NCBI GenBank assembly: GCA_963700895.1
Contig: CAVOZI010000027.1
Span: forward strand, 45,131 to 109,130
DNA length: 64,000 nt
Direction: 5' to 3'
Source of the DNA: Anderseniella sp963700895
Lineage (GTDB): Bacteria; Pseudomonadota; Alphaproteobacteria; Rhizobiales; Aestuariivirgaceae
Below the pieces are notes generated by a model. That model had not been told where the DNA came from and ran no database searches. It saw only the letters and a program-made list of their open reading frames with translations. The first letter of the stretch is position 1. Every line of letters begins with the position of its first letter. Both the position numbers and the translations under genes were made by a program. Shown in pieces: positions 34,898-43,416 of this stretch.

Positions 34898-35884
34898 ATG
34901 AAGGTTGTTATTACCGGCGGGACCGGGTTCATCGGCGCGCGGCTGGCGCGCCGCATTATTGACAAGGGCACGCTGGCTGGTCCGGACGGTGCGCAGGTGC
35001 CGGTGGGCGAGGTAGTGCTGTTCGACGTGATGGCGCCTGATCCGTTGCCGATGGGGCTGGACGGACAGGTGAGCGTGGTCACCGGCGACATCTCTGACCG
35101 GGCCACCATCGACCGGTTGATCGACCGGGACGACATTGCCGTATTTCACCTGGCGTCGGTGGTGTCGGGAGGTGGCGAGAAGGACTTCGACATGGCCATC
35201 CGGGTCAATCTCACCGGCGGGCTCAACGTGCTTGAGGCGATGCGCGCCAGGGCGTCTTGCCCGCGGCTGGTGTTTGCCTCGTCCATCGCGGTGTTCGGCG
35301 GCAGCCACATGCCCGGCGTGGTGGGTGACCTCGGCAAGCAGACGCCGCAGACCACCTACGGCATGACCAAGGCAGCTTGCGAGCTGCTGATCAACGACTA
35401 TACCCGCAAGGGCTTTCTGGATGGCCGGTCTGCCCGGCTGCCAACGGTTATCATCCGGCCCGGCAAGCCCAACGCCGCGGCCTCGTCGTTTGCTTCTGCT
35501 GTGTTCCGCGAACCGTTGAAGGGCGAGGATTACGTGCTGCCGGTTGCGGCTGAAACCGTGATGCCGGTGCTCGGTTACCGCAACATCGTCGAGGGCATCC
35601 TGGCGCTGCACGAACTGCCGCCCGCACGGCTCGGGGATGACCGCGCCGTGTCGCTTCCCTCGATCGACGTCACGGTTGCGCAGATGATCGAGGCGCTGAA
35701 ACGCGTCGCCCACAACCGCAAGCTTGGCGAGATCACCATCAGGCCCGACCCGTTCATCGAGGCGATCGTCTCCACGTGGCCGACCGCCACCAATGATGAA
35801 CGCGCGCTGGCGCTCGGCTTGCCGAAGGACGCATCTGTCGACGATATCGTGCGGCACTACATCGAGGATTATGACCATGGCTAG
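34898..35884 (+). CDS. denD: NAD-dependent epimerase/dehydratase family, D-erythronate dehydrogenase-like
   Basis: Extended SDR of 328 residues with N-terminal GGTGFIGARLARRI, the substrate region FASSIAVFGG and the active-site YGMTK. The overall pattern (VIIRPGKPNAAASSFASAVFREPL, then VLPV and the C-terminal DERALALGLP) matches D-erythronate dehydrogenases, which oxidise four-carbon sugar acids at C2. No OtnK/OtnC/OtnI partners are adjacent. Its stop overlaps the start of the IlvD/Edd dehydratase by 8 bases, so it is the first gene of a sugar-acid operon. A related sugar-acid substrate is possible. Confidence 0.7.
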   Translation: MKVVITGGTGFIGARLARRIIDKGTLAGPDGAQVPVGEVVLFDVMAPDPLPMGLDGQVSVVTGDISDRATIDRLIDRDDIAVFHLASVVSGGGEKDFDMAIRVNLTGGLNVLEAMRARASCPRLVFASSIAVFGGSHMPGVVGDLGKQTPQTTYGMTKAACELLINDYTRKGFLDGRSARLPTVIIRPGKPNAAASSFASAVFREPLKGEDYVLPVAAETVMPVLGYRNIVEGILALHELPPARLGDDRAVSLPSIDVTVAQMIEALKRVAHNRKLGEITIRPDPFIEAIVSTWPTATNDERALALGLPKDASVDDIVRHYIEDYDHG

Positions 35885-37652
35885 GAAGACCGTCTATCGC
35901 GGCAAGACCCACGCGAAAAAGGGAGCAGATCCGCTCGCACCCGAGGGCCGGTCGAAATACTGGTTCGGCCAGAAGGGCATGGACGGGTTTCACCACCGCA
36001 GCTGGATGAAGAACCAGGGCCTGCCGCATCACCTGTTCGATGGCCGCCCGGTCATCGGCATCTGCAACACCTGGTCAGAGCTGACACCTTGCAACGCACA
36101 CTTCCGGGTGCTGGCCGAGCGGGTCAAGCGCGGCATCTACGAGGCAGGCGGGTTCCCGGTCGAGTTTCCGGTATCGTCGCTCGGCGAGACGCTGATGCGG
36201 CCGACCACGATGATGTTCCGCAACCTGGCCTCGATGGATGTCGAGGAAGCCATCCGCGCGCATCCGCTTGACGGCGTCGTGCTGATGGTCGGCTGCGACA
36301 AGACCACACCTGCGCTGCTGATGGGGGCGGCTTCGTGCGACCTGCCCACCATCGCACTGTCGGGTGGGCCAATGCTGAATGGTCGTTACGGTAACGAAAC
36401 AATCGGGTCCGGCACCCATGTCTGGAAGTTCGTGGAGCGGCAGAAGGCCGGCACCATGACCTTCGAGCAGATGACAGAGGCCGAGGCCTGCATGTCTCGC
36501 TCGGTTGGCCACTGCATGACCATGGGCACAGCATCGACGATGGCGTCGATGGTGGAGTCGCTGGGCATGGGACTGCCGGCCAATGCCGCCATTCCGGCAG
36601 CCGATTCACGGCGCAACGTGCTTGCCCACATGGTGGGCCACCGAATCGTGGAGATGGTGCACGAGGACCTGCGCATGTCGAAGGTGCTGACGAAGAAGGC
36701 GTTCGAGAATGCCATCCGGGTCAATGGTGCCATTGGCGGGTCGACCAATGCGGTGGTGCACCTGCTCGCCATTGCCGGGCGCATGGGCGTGAAGGTATCG
36801 CTCGATGACTGGGACCGGCTGGGCCGCGACGTGCCATGCCTCGTCAACCTGATGCCGTCTGGCAAGTACCTGATGGAAGACTTCTACTATGCCGGCGGGC
36901 TGCCGGTGGTGATGAAGGAACTGGCTGAAGCGGGGCTGCTGCACAAGAGCGCAAAGACCGTGAACGGCAAGAGCCAGTGGGCCAACGTCAAGGATGTGGT
37001 GAACTACAACGAGAACGTCATTCATCCGCTGAAGAAGCCATTCAAGGCGAATGGCGGCATCGCGGTATTGCGCGGCAACCTGGCCCCGTCCGGTGCGGTG
37101 CTGAAGCCGTCTGCCGCCTCTGCGCAGCTGATGAAGCACACCGGGCGGGCTGTCGTGTTCGAGGACATCGACGACTACAAGGCGCGGGTCGACGATCCGA
37201 AGCTCGACATCGACGAGACCAGCATCATGGTGCTGAAGAACTGCGGTCCGAAGGGGTATCCGGGGTTTCCCGAGGTGGGCAACATGGCGCTGCCGGCCAA
37301 GCTGCTGAAGAAGGGCGTAACCGACATCGTGCGCATCTCGGACGCGCGGATGTCCGGCACCGCCTATGGCACGGTGGTGCTGCACGTGGCGCCTGAGGCC
37401 GCTGACGGCGGGCCGCTGGCGCTTGTGCGCAACGGCGACATGATCTCGCTGGACGTTGATGCCCGCTCCCTGCACCTCGATGTGTCCGACGCGGAACTGG
37501 CGTCGCGGCGGCAAGGCTGGACGCCACCGGAACTTCCCGCCCGCGGGTATGCGAGGCTGCACGAAGCCCATGTCATGCAGGCCGACACCGGCTGCGACCT
37601 TGATTTCCTGGTCGGCAAGTCGGGCGCCGAGATCCCGCGAGAGAGTCACTAG
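35877..37652 (+). CDS. IlvD/Edd-family sugar-acid dehydratase (arabinonate/xylonate type)
   Basis: Dehydratase of 591 residues started at ATG 35877, overlapping the previous gene. Iron-sulfur cluster cysteines are seen in GICNTWSELTPCN, MVGCDKTTPA and SRSVGHCMTMGTAST. The C-terminal half carries KNCGPKGYPGFPEVGNM and ISDARMSGTAYGTVVLHVAPE. The FHHRSWMKNQG start region and the overall length match aldonic-acid dehydratases (L-arabinonate or D-xylonate) rather than IlvD of branched-chain synthesis. It would produce a 2-keto-3-deoxy sugar acid, fitting the SDR, the lactonase and the MocA-type neighbours. Confidence 0.88.
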   Translation: MARKTVYRGKTHAKKGADPLAPEGRSKYWFGQKGMDGFHHRSWMKNQGLPHHLFDGRPVIGICNTWSELTPCNAHFRVLAERVKRGIYEAGGFPVEFPVSSLGETLMRPTTMMFRNLASMDVEEAIRAHPLDGVVLMVGCDKTTPALLMGAASCDLPTIALSGGPMLNGRYGNETIGSGTHVWKFVERQKAGTMTFEQMTEAEACMSRSVGHCMTMGTASTMASMVESLGMGLPANAAIPAADSRRNVLAHMVGHRIVEMVHEDLRMSKVLTKKAFENAIRVNGAIGGSTNAVVHLLAIAGRMGVKVSLDDWDRLGRDVPCLVNLMPSGKYLMEDFYYAGGLPVVMKELAEAGLLHKSAKTVNGKSQWANVKDVVNYNENVIHPLKKPFKANGGIAVLRGNLAPSGAVLKPSAASAQLMKHTGRAVVFEDIDDYKARVDDPKLDIDETSIMVLKNCGPKGYPGFPEVGNMALPAKLLKKGVTDIVRISDARMSGTAYGTVVLHVAPEAADGGPLALVRNGDMISLDVDARSLHLDVSDAELASRRQGWTPPELPARGYARLHEAHVMQADTGCDLDFLVGKSGAEIPRESH

Positions 37653-37656
37653 CGCA

Positions 37657-38667
37657 ATGCAGCCGCTGGAGGAGATCGGCTTTACCGGCTCCGGGCTCAG
37701 GCGGCCGGAATGCGTGCTGGCGCATGTCTCAGGCGTGCTGATCGTGCCGGACTGGACCGATGGCGGCGGCGTGTCGCTGGTGCTGCCGGACGGACGGACC
37801 GTGCGGCACCTTGCGAGCGACCGCACCGCCGATGATCCGCTCCGGCCCAATGGCATCGCGCTGGAAGCTGGCGGTTCGGTGCTGATGGCCCACCTCGGCG
37901 ATGAAACAGGCGGCGTGGTCCGGCTCCAGCCTGACGGGTCGACCCCGGTGGTTCTCGACCGGCTTGACGGAGTGCCTCTGCCGCCGTGCAATTTCGTCAT
38001 TGCAGATGGCGCAGGCGGGTTGTGGCTCACCGTCTCAACACGGCGCGTGCCGCGCGCGCTGGGGTATCGCAAGGACGTTGACGACGGGTTCATCGTCCAT
38101 GTCGCGCCGGACGGCTCAGCCCGGATCGCGGCCGACGGGCTCGGCTACACCAACGAATGCATGCTGCACCCGTCTGGCCGCTGGCTGTATGTCAACGAGA
38201 CCTTCGGGCGGCGGTTGTCACGCTTCGAACTCACCGGGTCCGGCAAGCTGGGGCCGCGCCAAACGGTGTGTGAGTTCGGGCCTGGCACCTTCCCCGATGG
38301 ACTGGCGTTTGATGTGGATGGCAACGCGTGGGTCACGTCCATCGTGTCAAACCGGCTGGTCCGGGTGTCGGCGGACGGACAGCGGACGATCTGGCTGGAA
38401 GACGTTGAGCCCGGCCACCTTGCATGGGTGGAAGACGCCTACCAGGCCAGCGAAATGGGACGGCCGCATCTCGACGGCGTAAAATCGAAACGGCTGCGAA
38501 ACATTTCCAACCTCGCCTTCGGCGGGCCAGACCTCAGAACCGGTTATCTTGGATGCCTGCTGGGTGAACAGGTCGCCTTCCTGCCGATGCCGGTTGCCGG
38601 CCATCCGCTACCGCACTGGACCGTGGACATTTCTCCGCTGCTGGCTGCCCGGGGGTTGGTGCCGTGA
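37657..38667 (+). CDS. SMP-30/gluconolactonase-like lactonase
   Basis: Six-bladed beta-propeller protein of 336 residues, starting 4 bases after the dehydratase stop. Family landmarks are the N-terminal EEIGFTGSGLRRPECVL (metal-binding Glu), RPNGIALEAGG, TNECMLHPSGRWLYVNET and FPDGLAFDVDGNAWVTS. Members hydrolyse sugar lactones to aldonic acids, the expected step before the dehydratase encoded upstream. The stop overlaps the GTG of the next gene (GTGA). A Strictosidine-synthase-like label is the alternative name for the same fold. Confidence 0.85.
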   Translation: MQPLEEIGFTGSGLRRPECVLAHVSGVLIVPDWTDGGGVSLVLPDGRTVRHLASDRTADDPLRPNGIALEAGGSVLMAHLGDETGGVVRLQPDGSTPVVLDRLDGVPLPPCNFVIADGAGGLWLTVSTRRVPRALGYRKDVDDGFIVHVAPDGSARIAADGLGYTNECMLHPSGRWLYVNETFGRRLSRFELTGSGKLGPRQTVCEFGPGTFPDGLAFDVDGNAWVTSIVSNRLVRVSADGQRTIWLEDVEPGHLAWVEDAYQASEMGRPHLDGVKSKRLRNISNLAFGGPDLRTGYLGCLLGEQVAFLPMPVAGHPLPHWTVDISPLLAARGLVP

Positions 38668-39698
38668 GCGCGCTCAAGGTAGCGGTTGTTGGGGCGGGGT
38701 ACTTTGCCCGGCTGCATCACGAAGCCTGGCAGCGGCTGGAGCGGTGTGAACTCAGCGGCATCTGCGACATCGATGAGGTCAACCTGCAGGCCGCCATGAC
38801 GCAGACCGGTGCGCCCGGTTTCACCGACGCCAGTGCAATGCTTGACGAGATCCGTCCCGACCTGCTCGACATCGCCACGCCGCCCCCGTCGCACCTGCCG
38901 CTGATTGCTGCCGCAATGCAGCGCGGCATTGCCGTGGTCTGCCAGAAACCGTTCTGTGCCTCGCCTGATGAAGCGGCACAGGCGGTCGAGCTGTCGCGTA
39001 GGTCTGGCCAGTTCATCTGCGTCCACGAGAATTTCCGGTTCCAGCCTTGGTATCGCAAGACCCGCGAACTGCTCAACAGCGGCGCGCTGGGTGACGTCTA
39101 CCAGGTAACGTTCCGGCTGCGGCCCGGCGACGGGCAGGGACCGGATGCCTACCTGGCACGCCAGCCGTATTTCCAGCGGATGCAGAAGTTTCTGATTCAT
39201 GAAACCGGCGTCCACTGGATCGATACCTTCAGGTACCTGTTCGGCAATCCGTCAGCGGTGTTTGCCGACCTGCGCCAGTTGAACCCGGCCATTGCCGGCG
39301 AAGATGCAGGCCTTGTGATCTTTGACCTGCCCAATGGCGTACGCGGCGTGCTGGACGGCAACCGGCTGGCTGACCATGCCGCAACAAATCCGCGGCGCAC
39401 CATGGGCGAGATGCTGGTCGAAGGATCAACCGCCAGCTTGCGGCTCGATGGCGAAGGACGCCTTCACGTGCGGGCACACGGCAGCCCGGTTGAGCAGCCG
39501 GTCGGGTTTGATTTCAATGATACCAGCTTTGGCGGTGACTGTGTTTACACCCTGTGCGCCCATGTGGCGGCCCACATGCTGGACGGCACCCCGCTGGAGA
39601 ACGAGGCCGCAGATTACCTGGTGGTGCAGGCGGTCGAGCGGGCGATATACGCCTCTGCCGAGGAACACCGATGGGTTGACGTTGCGTCCAACTTGTGA
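38664..39698 (+). CDS. Gfo/Idh/MocA-family oxidoreductase
   Basis: NAD(P)-dependent sugar or inositol oxidoreductase-like protein of 344 residues. It has an N-terminal Rossmann motif VVGAGYFARLHHEAW, the cofactor and substrate loop VCQKPFC (conserved EKP-type Lys region), and the HETGVHWIDTFRYLFG block in place of the usual GxxxHxxD motif of the C-terminal domain. The start is a GTG inside the lactonase stop. It is the last gene of the sugar-acid operon and could carry out the first oxidation (sugar to lactone) for the lactonase. The substrate is not evident. Confidence 0.87.
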   Translation: MSALKVAVVGAGYFARLHHEAWQRLERCELSGICDIDEVNLQAAMTQTGAPGFTDASAMLDEIRPDLLDIATPPPSHLPLIAAAMQRGIAVVCQKPFCASPDEAAQAVELSRRSGQFICVHENFRFQPWYRKTRELLNSGALGDVYQVTFRLRPGDGQGPDAYLARQPYFQRMQKFLIHETGVHWIDTFRYLFGNPSAVFADLRQLNPAIAGEDAGLVIFDLPNGVRGVLDGNRLADHAATNPRRTMGEMLVEGSTASLRLDGEGRLHVRAHGSPVEQPVGFDFNDTSFGGDCVYTLCAHVAAHMLDGTPLENEAADYLVVQAVERAIYASAEEHRWVDVASNL

Positions 39699-39750
39699 CC
39701 CCCTTGCCCGGTAGCGTCTTACTCCAAAGCCAACCGGCAAGTTGTATTGC

Positions 39751-40479
39751 ATGGACTTGACACTTGAATCTGCCTTCTCGACAGGTGGCATGGTCGGACA
39801 CCTGTCTTACGTGCTGCTGGTCATCTCCATGGTCATGCGCCGCATGGTGCTGTTGCGCATACTGGTGATCGCCTCCGCCTTCGTTGCCATCAGCTATGAC
39901 TGGTTCTGGCTGAGGGATCCGGTTGGCGTGTTCTGGGAGACGCTTCTGGTGCTCGTCAACCTGGTGCAACTTACCATCACCTGGCGGCAGAACAGGACGG
40001 CGCAATTCTCCGATGAGGAGAAGCTTTTCATGGATGGGCACCTGCCGAACCTGTCGATGGGCGAACGCCGAAAGCTGCTCAACCAGGGCTTCTGGATTTC
40101 GGGTGACCGGGGTGCCGAAATGACGCGAGAGGGCGAGCCGGTCACGCACCTGTTCTATCTTGCGACCGGCCAGGCACTGGTGATTTCGGGTGGCCAGGCC
40201 GTGGCGGTATGCGAGCCCGGGTCATTTGTCGGCGAGATGACGGCGATGCACGGCGAACCGGCCAGCGGCACGGTCCGCCTGCTGGGTCCCTCCCGCTACT
40301 GGGCCATCGAGGCGCAGCAACTGCGTGCCTTCGTGGCGCGCCATCCTGAGATCGGCGCGGCCCTGGAGAGCAGTTTTGCCCGCAACATGCGCGACAAGCT
40401 TGTGCGCTCCAACCGCTTCATCCTAGACTCCGGTGGCGTTCTCAATCCCTCTCCACCGGGCAATCCGGTGACCCGCTGA
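39751..40479 (+). CDS. Membrane-anchored cyclic-nucleotide-binding-like protein (Popeye-like)
   Basis: Protein of 242 residues with about three hydrophobic helices in the first 80 residues, followed by a cyclic-nucleotide-binding-domain fold (VTHLFYLATGQALVISGG, FVGEMTAMHGEPASGTV). The arrangement of helices plus one CNB domain is that of bacterial Popeye-like proteins. The phosphate-binding cassette lacks the usual arginine: PASGTV stands where PRSATV-type sequences are expected. Ligand binding may therefore differ from CRP-type domains. No DNA-binding helix-turn-helix is present. It sits alone between the sugar-acid operon and the lyase gene. Confidence 0.7.
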   Translation: MDLTLESAFSTGGMVGHLSYVLLVISMVMRRMVLLRILVIASAFVAISYDWFWLRDPVGVFWETLLVLVNLVQLTITWRQNRTAQFSDEEKLFMDGHLPNLSMGERRKLLNQGFWISGDRGAEMTREGEPVTHLFYLATGQALVISGGQAVAVCEPGSFVGEMTAMHGEPASGTVRLLGPSRYWAIEAQQLRAFVARHPEIGAALESSFARNMRDKLVRSNRFILDSGGVLNPSPPGNPVTR

Positions 40480-40510
40480 CCTTCACCGAATTGTCCCGTC
40501 AGGATCGTCC

Positions 40511-42406
40511 ATGAAACCGGTAGAACCAGGCCTGCGCCACACAGGCAGCGTGCGCGCAAAGCCAGCTGATCTTGCGTCAGCCATCGGCAACACCGGCGTC
40601 GACGTTGTGTCGTCGCCCGCGACCATCGGCTACCTCGAAATGGCCTGCGCGCGGGCCGTCGAGCACCTGTTCGAGGCAGGAGAAGCAAGCGTGGGCGTGG
40701 GCTTCGAGTTTCGCCATGTAGGCGGTGCCAGCCTCGAGTTGCCCCTCGACACCGACGTGACGCTGCTCGAGGTCGATGGCAACATGCTGACGTTTGAGTG
40801 CCACGCCAGCCAGGCCGGAAGACCGGTCATGACCGGGCGCCATGTGCGCGCTGTCGTCGAGCTTCAGCGCCTCATGGCGCGCGTCAGGAAAATGTCTTCT
40901 TCAGGCGAAGCGCTGGTGTTGACCGGGCAGGCGCTGAGCGCTGCAGACGTTGATGCAGTTGCACGAGGCAGACGAGTCACGCTGGACCCTTCTGCGCAAC
41001 AAGCCATGCAGCGGGGCCGTGACGTCATCGAGCGGTACTTCGATGAAGGCATTGCCGCCTACGGGCTGACGACGGGTCTTGGCATGCGGGCCACGGAGCT
41101 GTTGTCGAAAAATGATGCAGCCGAGTTTTCCTACCGCACGGTGCGCGGCCGGGCGCAGGCCGTGGGCGAGCCTTTGGGCAACCTTGAAGTGCGCGCGGCC
41201 ATGCTGGTGCGGCTCAACACGTTGCTGGGCGGCGGGGCAGGGGTAAGCCCGGCGGTGGCGGCAATGCTGGCATCCTGCCTTGATGCCGGATTCACGCCGG
41301 TGATGCCGCGTACAGGCTCCATCGGGGCCGGCGACCTTGTGGTGATGGCGGGCCTGGCCCATGCACTGATCGGTGAAGGCGAGGCCTTCTGGCAAGGTGA
41401 GCGCCTGCCCGCAGCCGAGGCGCTGCGCAGGGCCGGTCTGGATCCGCTGGTACTCGGGCCGAAAGATGGGCTGGCATTGTGCAACAACCCGTCGCATTCG
41501 GTTGCCTCGGCAGCACTGGCGCTGGCCAAGTCGCACCGGGTGCTGGCGGCAGCCAACGTAGCCGCAGCGCTGAGCATGGAGGGCTTCCGGGCCAACCTGT
41601 CACCCTTGATGCCGGCGGCGGTCAATGCCCGGCCGCAGCCCGGCCAGGTTGAAACCGCTAGCCTGCTGGTCAAGCTGCTGGATGGCAGCGCCTTGCATCA
41701 ACCCGGTGCTGCGCGCCGGTTGCAAGACCCCATCTCGTTGCGCTCGATTGCCCAGATAAACGGCTCGGCACTGGCGGCGCTGAGCGTGCTTGACCAGGCC
41801 GTGGCGGTGGAACTGAACTCATGTCCGGACAACCCGCTGGTCGTGGTGGACGAGAACCGCGTCATCTCGACCGGCAACTATCATACCGCCTGGCTGACCC
41901 AGGCTCTCGACACGGCATCGCGCGCGCTGGCGCAGGCCGGCAATGACCTCGTGGCGCGCATTCACCGGCTGTGCTCGCCCGACATGTCCGGCCTGCCGCC
42001 CTTGCTGTCGTCAGCCGATGCCGGCAGGGCGGGTTTTGGCCCGCTGCTCAAACCGCTGGAGGCCTTGCGGGCAGACCTGCTGCATACGGCAACCCCGGTG
42101 CCCATCGTTGCCAGTTTCAATGCCAATGGGGTGGAGGACGCCGCAACGCTGACGCCACTGGCGGCGCGCAATCTCCACGGCGTGTGCGAGGTGCTTGCCC
42201 GCCTCGTGGCCTATGAACTGGTTGCCGCAGCACAAGCGTTTGACCTGGCAAAACCGGCCAGTCCGGCACCGCGCCTGGTGCTGGCACACCAGCTGATCCG
42301 CAACCTGTCGGCATACATGGATGACGACAGGCCGATCGGTCGTGAGGTCGAGAAAATTGCCGAGGAGCTGGTGCTCGACGGCGGCCTGGCAGAGGTTTAC
42401 CGGTAG
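40511..42406 (+). CDS. Hotdog thioesterase-like domain fused to a HAL/PAL-type aromatic amino acid lyase
   Basis: Protein of 631 residues. Residues 1-135 resemble fluoroacetyl-CoA thioesterase-type hotdog domains (SPATIGYLEMACARAVEHL, then ASVGVGFEFRHVGGASL, VTLLEVDGNMLTFECHA). Residues 135-631 are a histidine/phenylalanine ammonia-lyase fold with the active-site Tyr in YGLTTGLGM, then TPVMPRTGSIGAGDLVVMAG, ISLRSIAQINGS and NSCPDNPLV. The MIO-forming Ala-Ser-Gly of GSxGASGDL is replaced here by GSIGAGDL, with the Ser deleted. The usual NGTQ block is CNNPSHS. The gene is not frameshifted there. It converges with an ornithine cyclodeaminase-like gene (10-base overlap). The substrate and chemistry are unknown. 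Confidence 0.8.
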   Translation: MKPVEPGLRHTGSVRAKPADLASAIGNTGVDVVSSPATIGYLEMACARAVEHLFEAGEASVGVGFEFRHVGGASLELPLDTDVTLLEVDGNMLTFECHASQAGRPVMTGRHVRAVVELQRLMARVRKMSSSGEALVLTGQALSAADVDAVARGRRVTLDPSAQQAMQRGRDVIERYFDEGIAAYGLTTGLGMRATELLSKNDAAEFSYRTVRGRAQAVGEPLGNLEVRAAMLVRLNTLLGGGAGVSPAVAAMLASCLDAGFTPVMPRTGSIGAGDLVVMAGLAHALIGEGEAFWQGERLPAAEALRRAGLDPLVLGPKDGLALCNNPSHSVASAALALAKSHRVLAAANVAAALSMEGFRANLSPLMPAAVNARPQPGQVETASLLVKLLDGSALHQPGAARRLQDPISLRSIAQINGSALAALSVLDQAVAVELNSCPDNPLVVVDENRVISTGNYHTAWLTQALDTASRALAQAGNDLVARIHRLCSPDMSGLPPLLSSADAGRAGFGPLLKPLEALRADLLHTATPVPIVASFNANGVEDAATLTPLAARNLHGVCEVLARLVAYELVAAAQAFDLAKPASPAPRLVLAHQLIRNLSAYMDDDRPIGREVEKIAEELVLDGGLAEVYR

Positions 42407-43416
42407 CGCAACTGCTGGCCGATACCGAGGCGCGCGGCCTTGTCGAGGATCGCGGCACCGAGCGCGATATCCGAGATCGACAGGCCCCGGTGCCAGAACA
42501 GGATGGTCTCGTCGTCGTGTTCACGACCCTGTTTCGCACCCGTAACGATCTCGCACAGCTCGGCGTGGACCGTCTCTTCGCTGACCAGGCAAGCATCGAT
42601 ATGTGGCCGCAGCGCGCCCAGCTTGCCGGCGCGGAACTGGCCAAAGTCATCGATGACGATCTTGTCCATGATGCCGGTCATGCGGATGTCGAGAGATGAC
42701 ACCGTGCCATAGGGAATGACGCAGGTGCCGGGCGTGACCCAGTCAGAATTGAACAGCTCCTGGCGTTCATTGAGGCGCGAGGCCTCGACCATGATGTCCG
42801 CGCCTTCCAGACAATCACGCCAGTTGTCGGTTATGGTGATCTTCTTGCCGAGGTCGGCTTCAAGCTTTGCGGCAAAAGCTTCGCGGCTTTCCGGCCGGCG
42901 TGAGTGCACGCGGATTTCGTCAAAGTCGTACAGGTGGTCGAGCAACCGCACGTTCCAGTAGGCGGTACCGCGCGCGCCGACGTGACCGAGCACTTTCGAG
43001 TTCTTCCGCGCGAGGTGGCGGGCACCCAATGCCGTCAACGCACCGGTGCGGGCGTCGGTGATGAAGGTTGCATCCAGTATTGCACGGGGCATGCCGGTGC
43101 GCGGGTCGAACAGGTTCAGCAACGCCATTTCCGACGGCAGGCCGCGCTTGTAGTTGTCGACATAGTCGCCGACGATCTTCACGCCGGCCAGGTCCATCGG
43201 CGCAACATAGCCGCGCAGCACGTTGAAGTGGCCGTTGAACGCCGGGTCTGGCGTCAGGTGCATGCGTGGTTCGATCACCGCGCCACCGGGAGTGCCTTGC
43301 GCCATCAGTCCCTGTTCGACCGCCGCGAGAATCTCGCCGTTGGTCATGTCAAGCGCATCGATATCCGGCCCGTTGATCCAGGTCAGCATCACCGGGTCTG
43401 TTGCAGCGCCTGTCAT
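42397..43416 (-). CDS. Ornithine cyclodeaminase/mu-crystallin-family protein
   Basis: NAD(P)-dependent enzyme of 339 residues in the OCD/mu-crystallin family. It shows RMHLTPDPAFNGHFNVLRG near the N-terminus, the Lys/Asp region DYVDNYKRGLPS, LLNLFDPRTGMPRAILDATF, TDARTGALTALGARHLAR and the nucleotide-binding GARGTAYWNVRLL region. Family members include ornithine cyclodeaminase, alanine dehydrogenase and delta1-pyrroline-2-carboxylate reductase. Its ATG overlaps the cysNC stop (ATGA), so it is the third gene of the cysD-cysNC operon. The closeness of an aconitase X pair makes an imino-acid reductase role worth considering, but this is inference. Confidence 0.85.
   Translation of the reverse strand: MTGAATDPVMLTWINGPDIDALDMTNGEILAAVEQGLMAQGTPGGAVIEPRMHLTPDPAFNGHFNVLRGYVAPMDLAGVKIVGDYVDNYKRGLPSEMALLNLFDPRTGMPRAILDATFITDARTGALTALGARHLARKNSKVLGHVGARGTAYWNVRLLDHLYDFDEIRVHSRRPESREAFAAKLEADLGKKITITDNWRDCLEGADIMVEASRLNERQELFNSDWVTPGTCVIPYGTVSSLDIRMTGIMDKIVIDDFGQFRAGKLGALRPHIDACLVSEETVHAELCEIVTGAKQGREHDDETILFWHRGLSISDIALGAAILDKAARLGIGQQLRYR

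Noticed and set aside
34784..35878. N-terminal extension of the SDR gene back to 35878
   Set aside because: The extra 365 residues run antisense to the D-erythronate-dehydrogenase-like gene and have no protein-like features. A normal SDR start with family N-terminus is at 34783.
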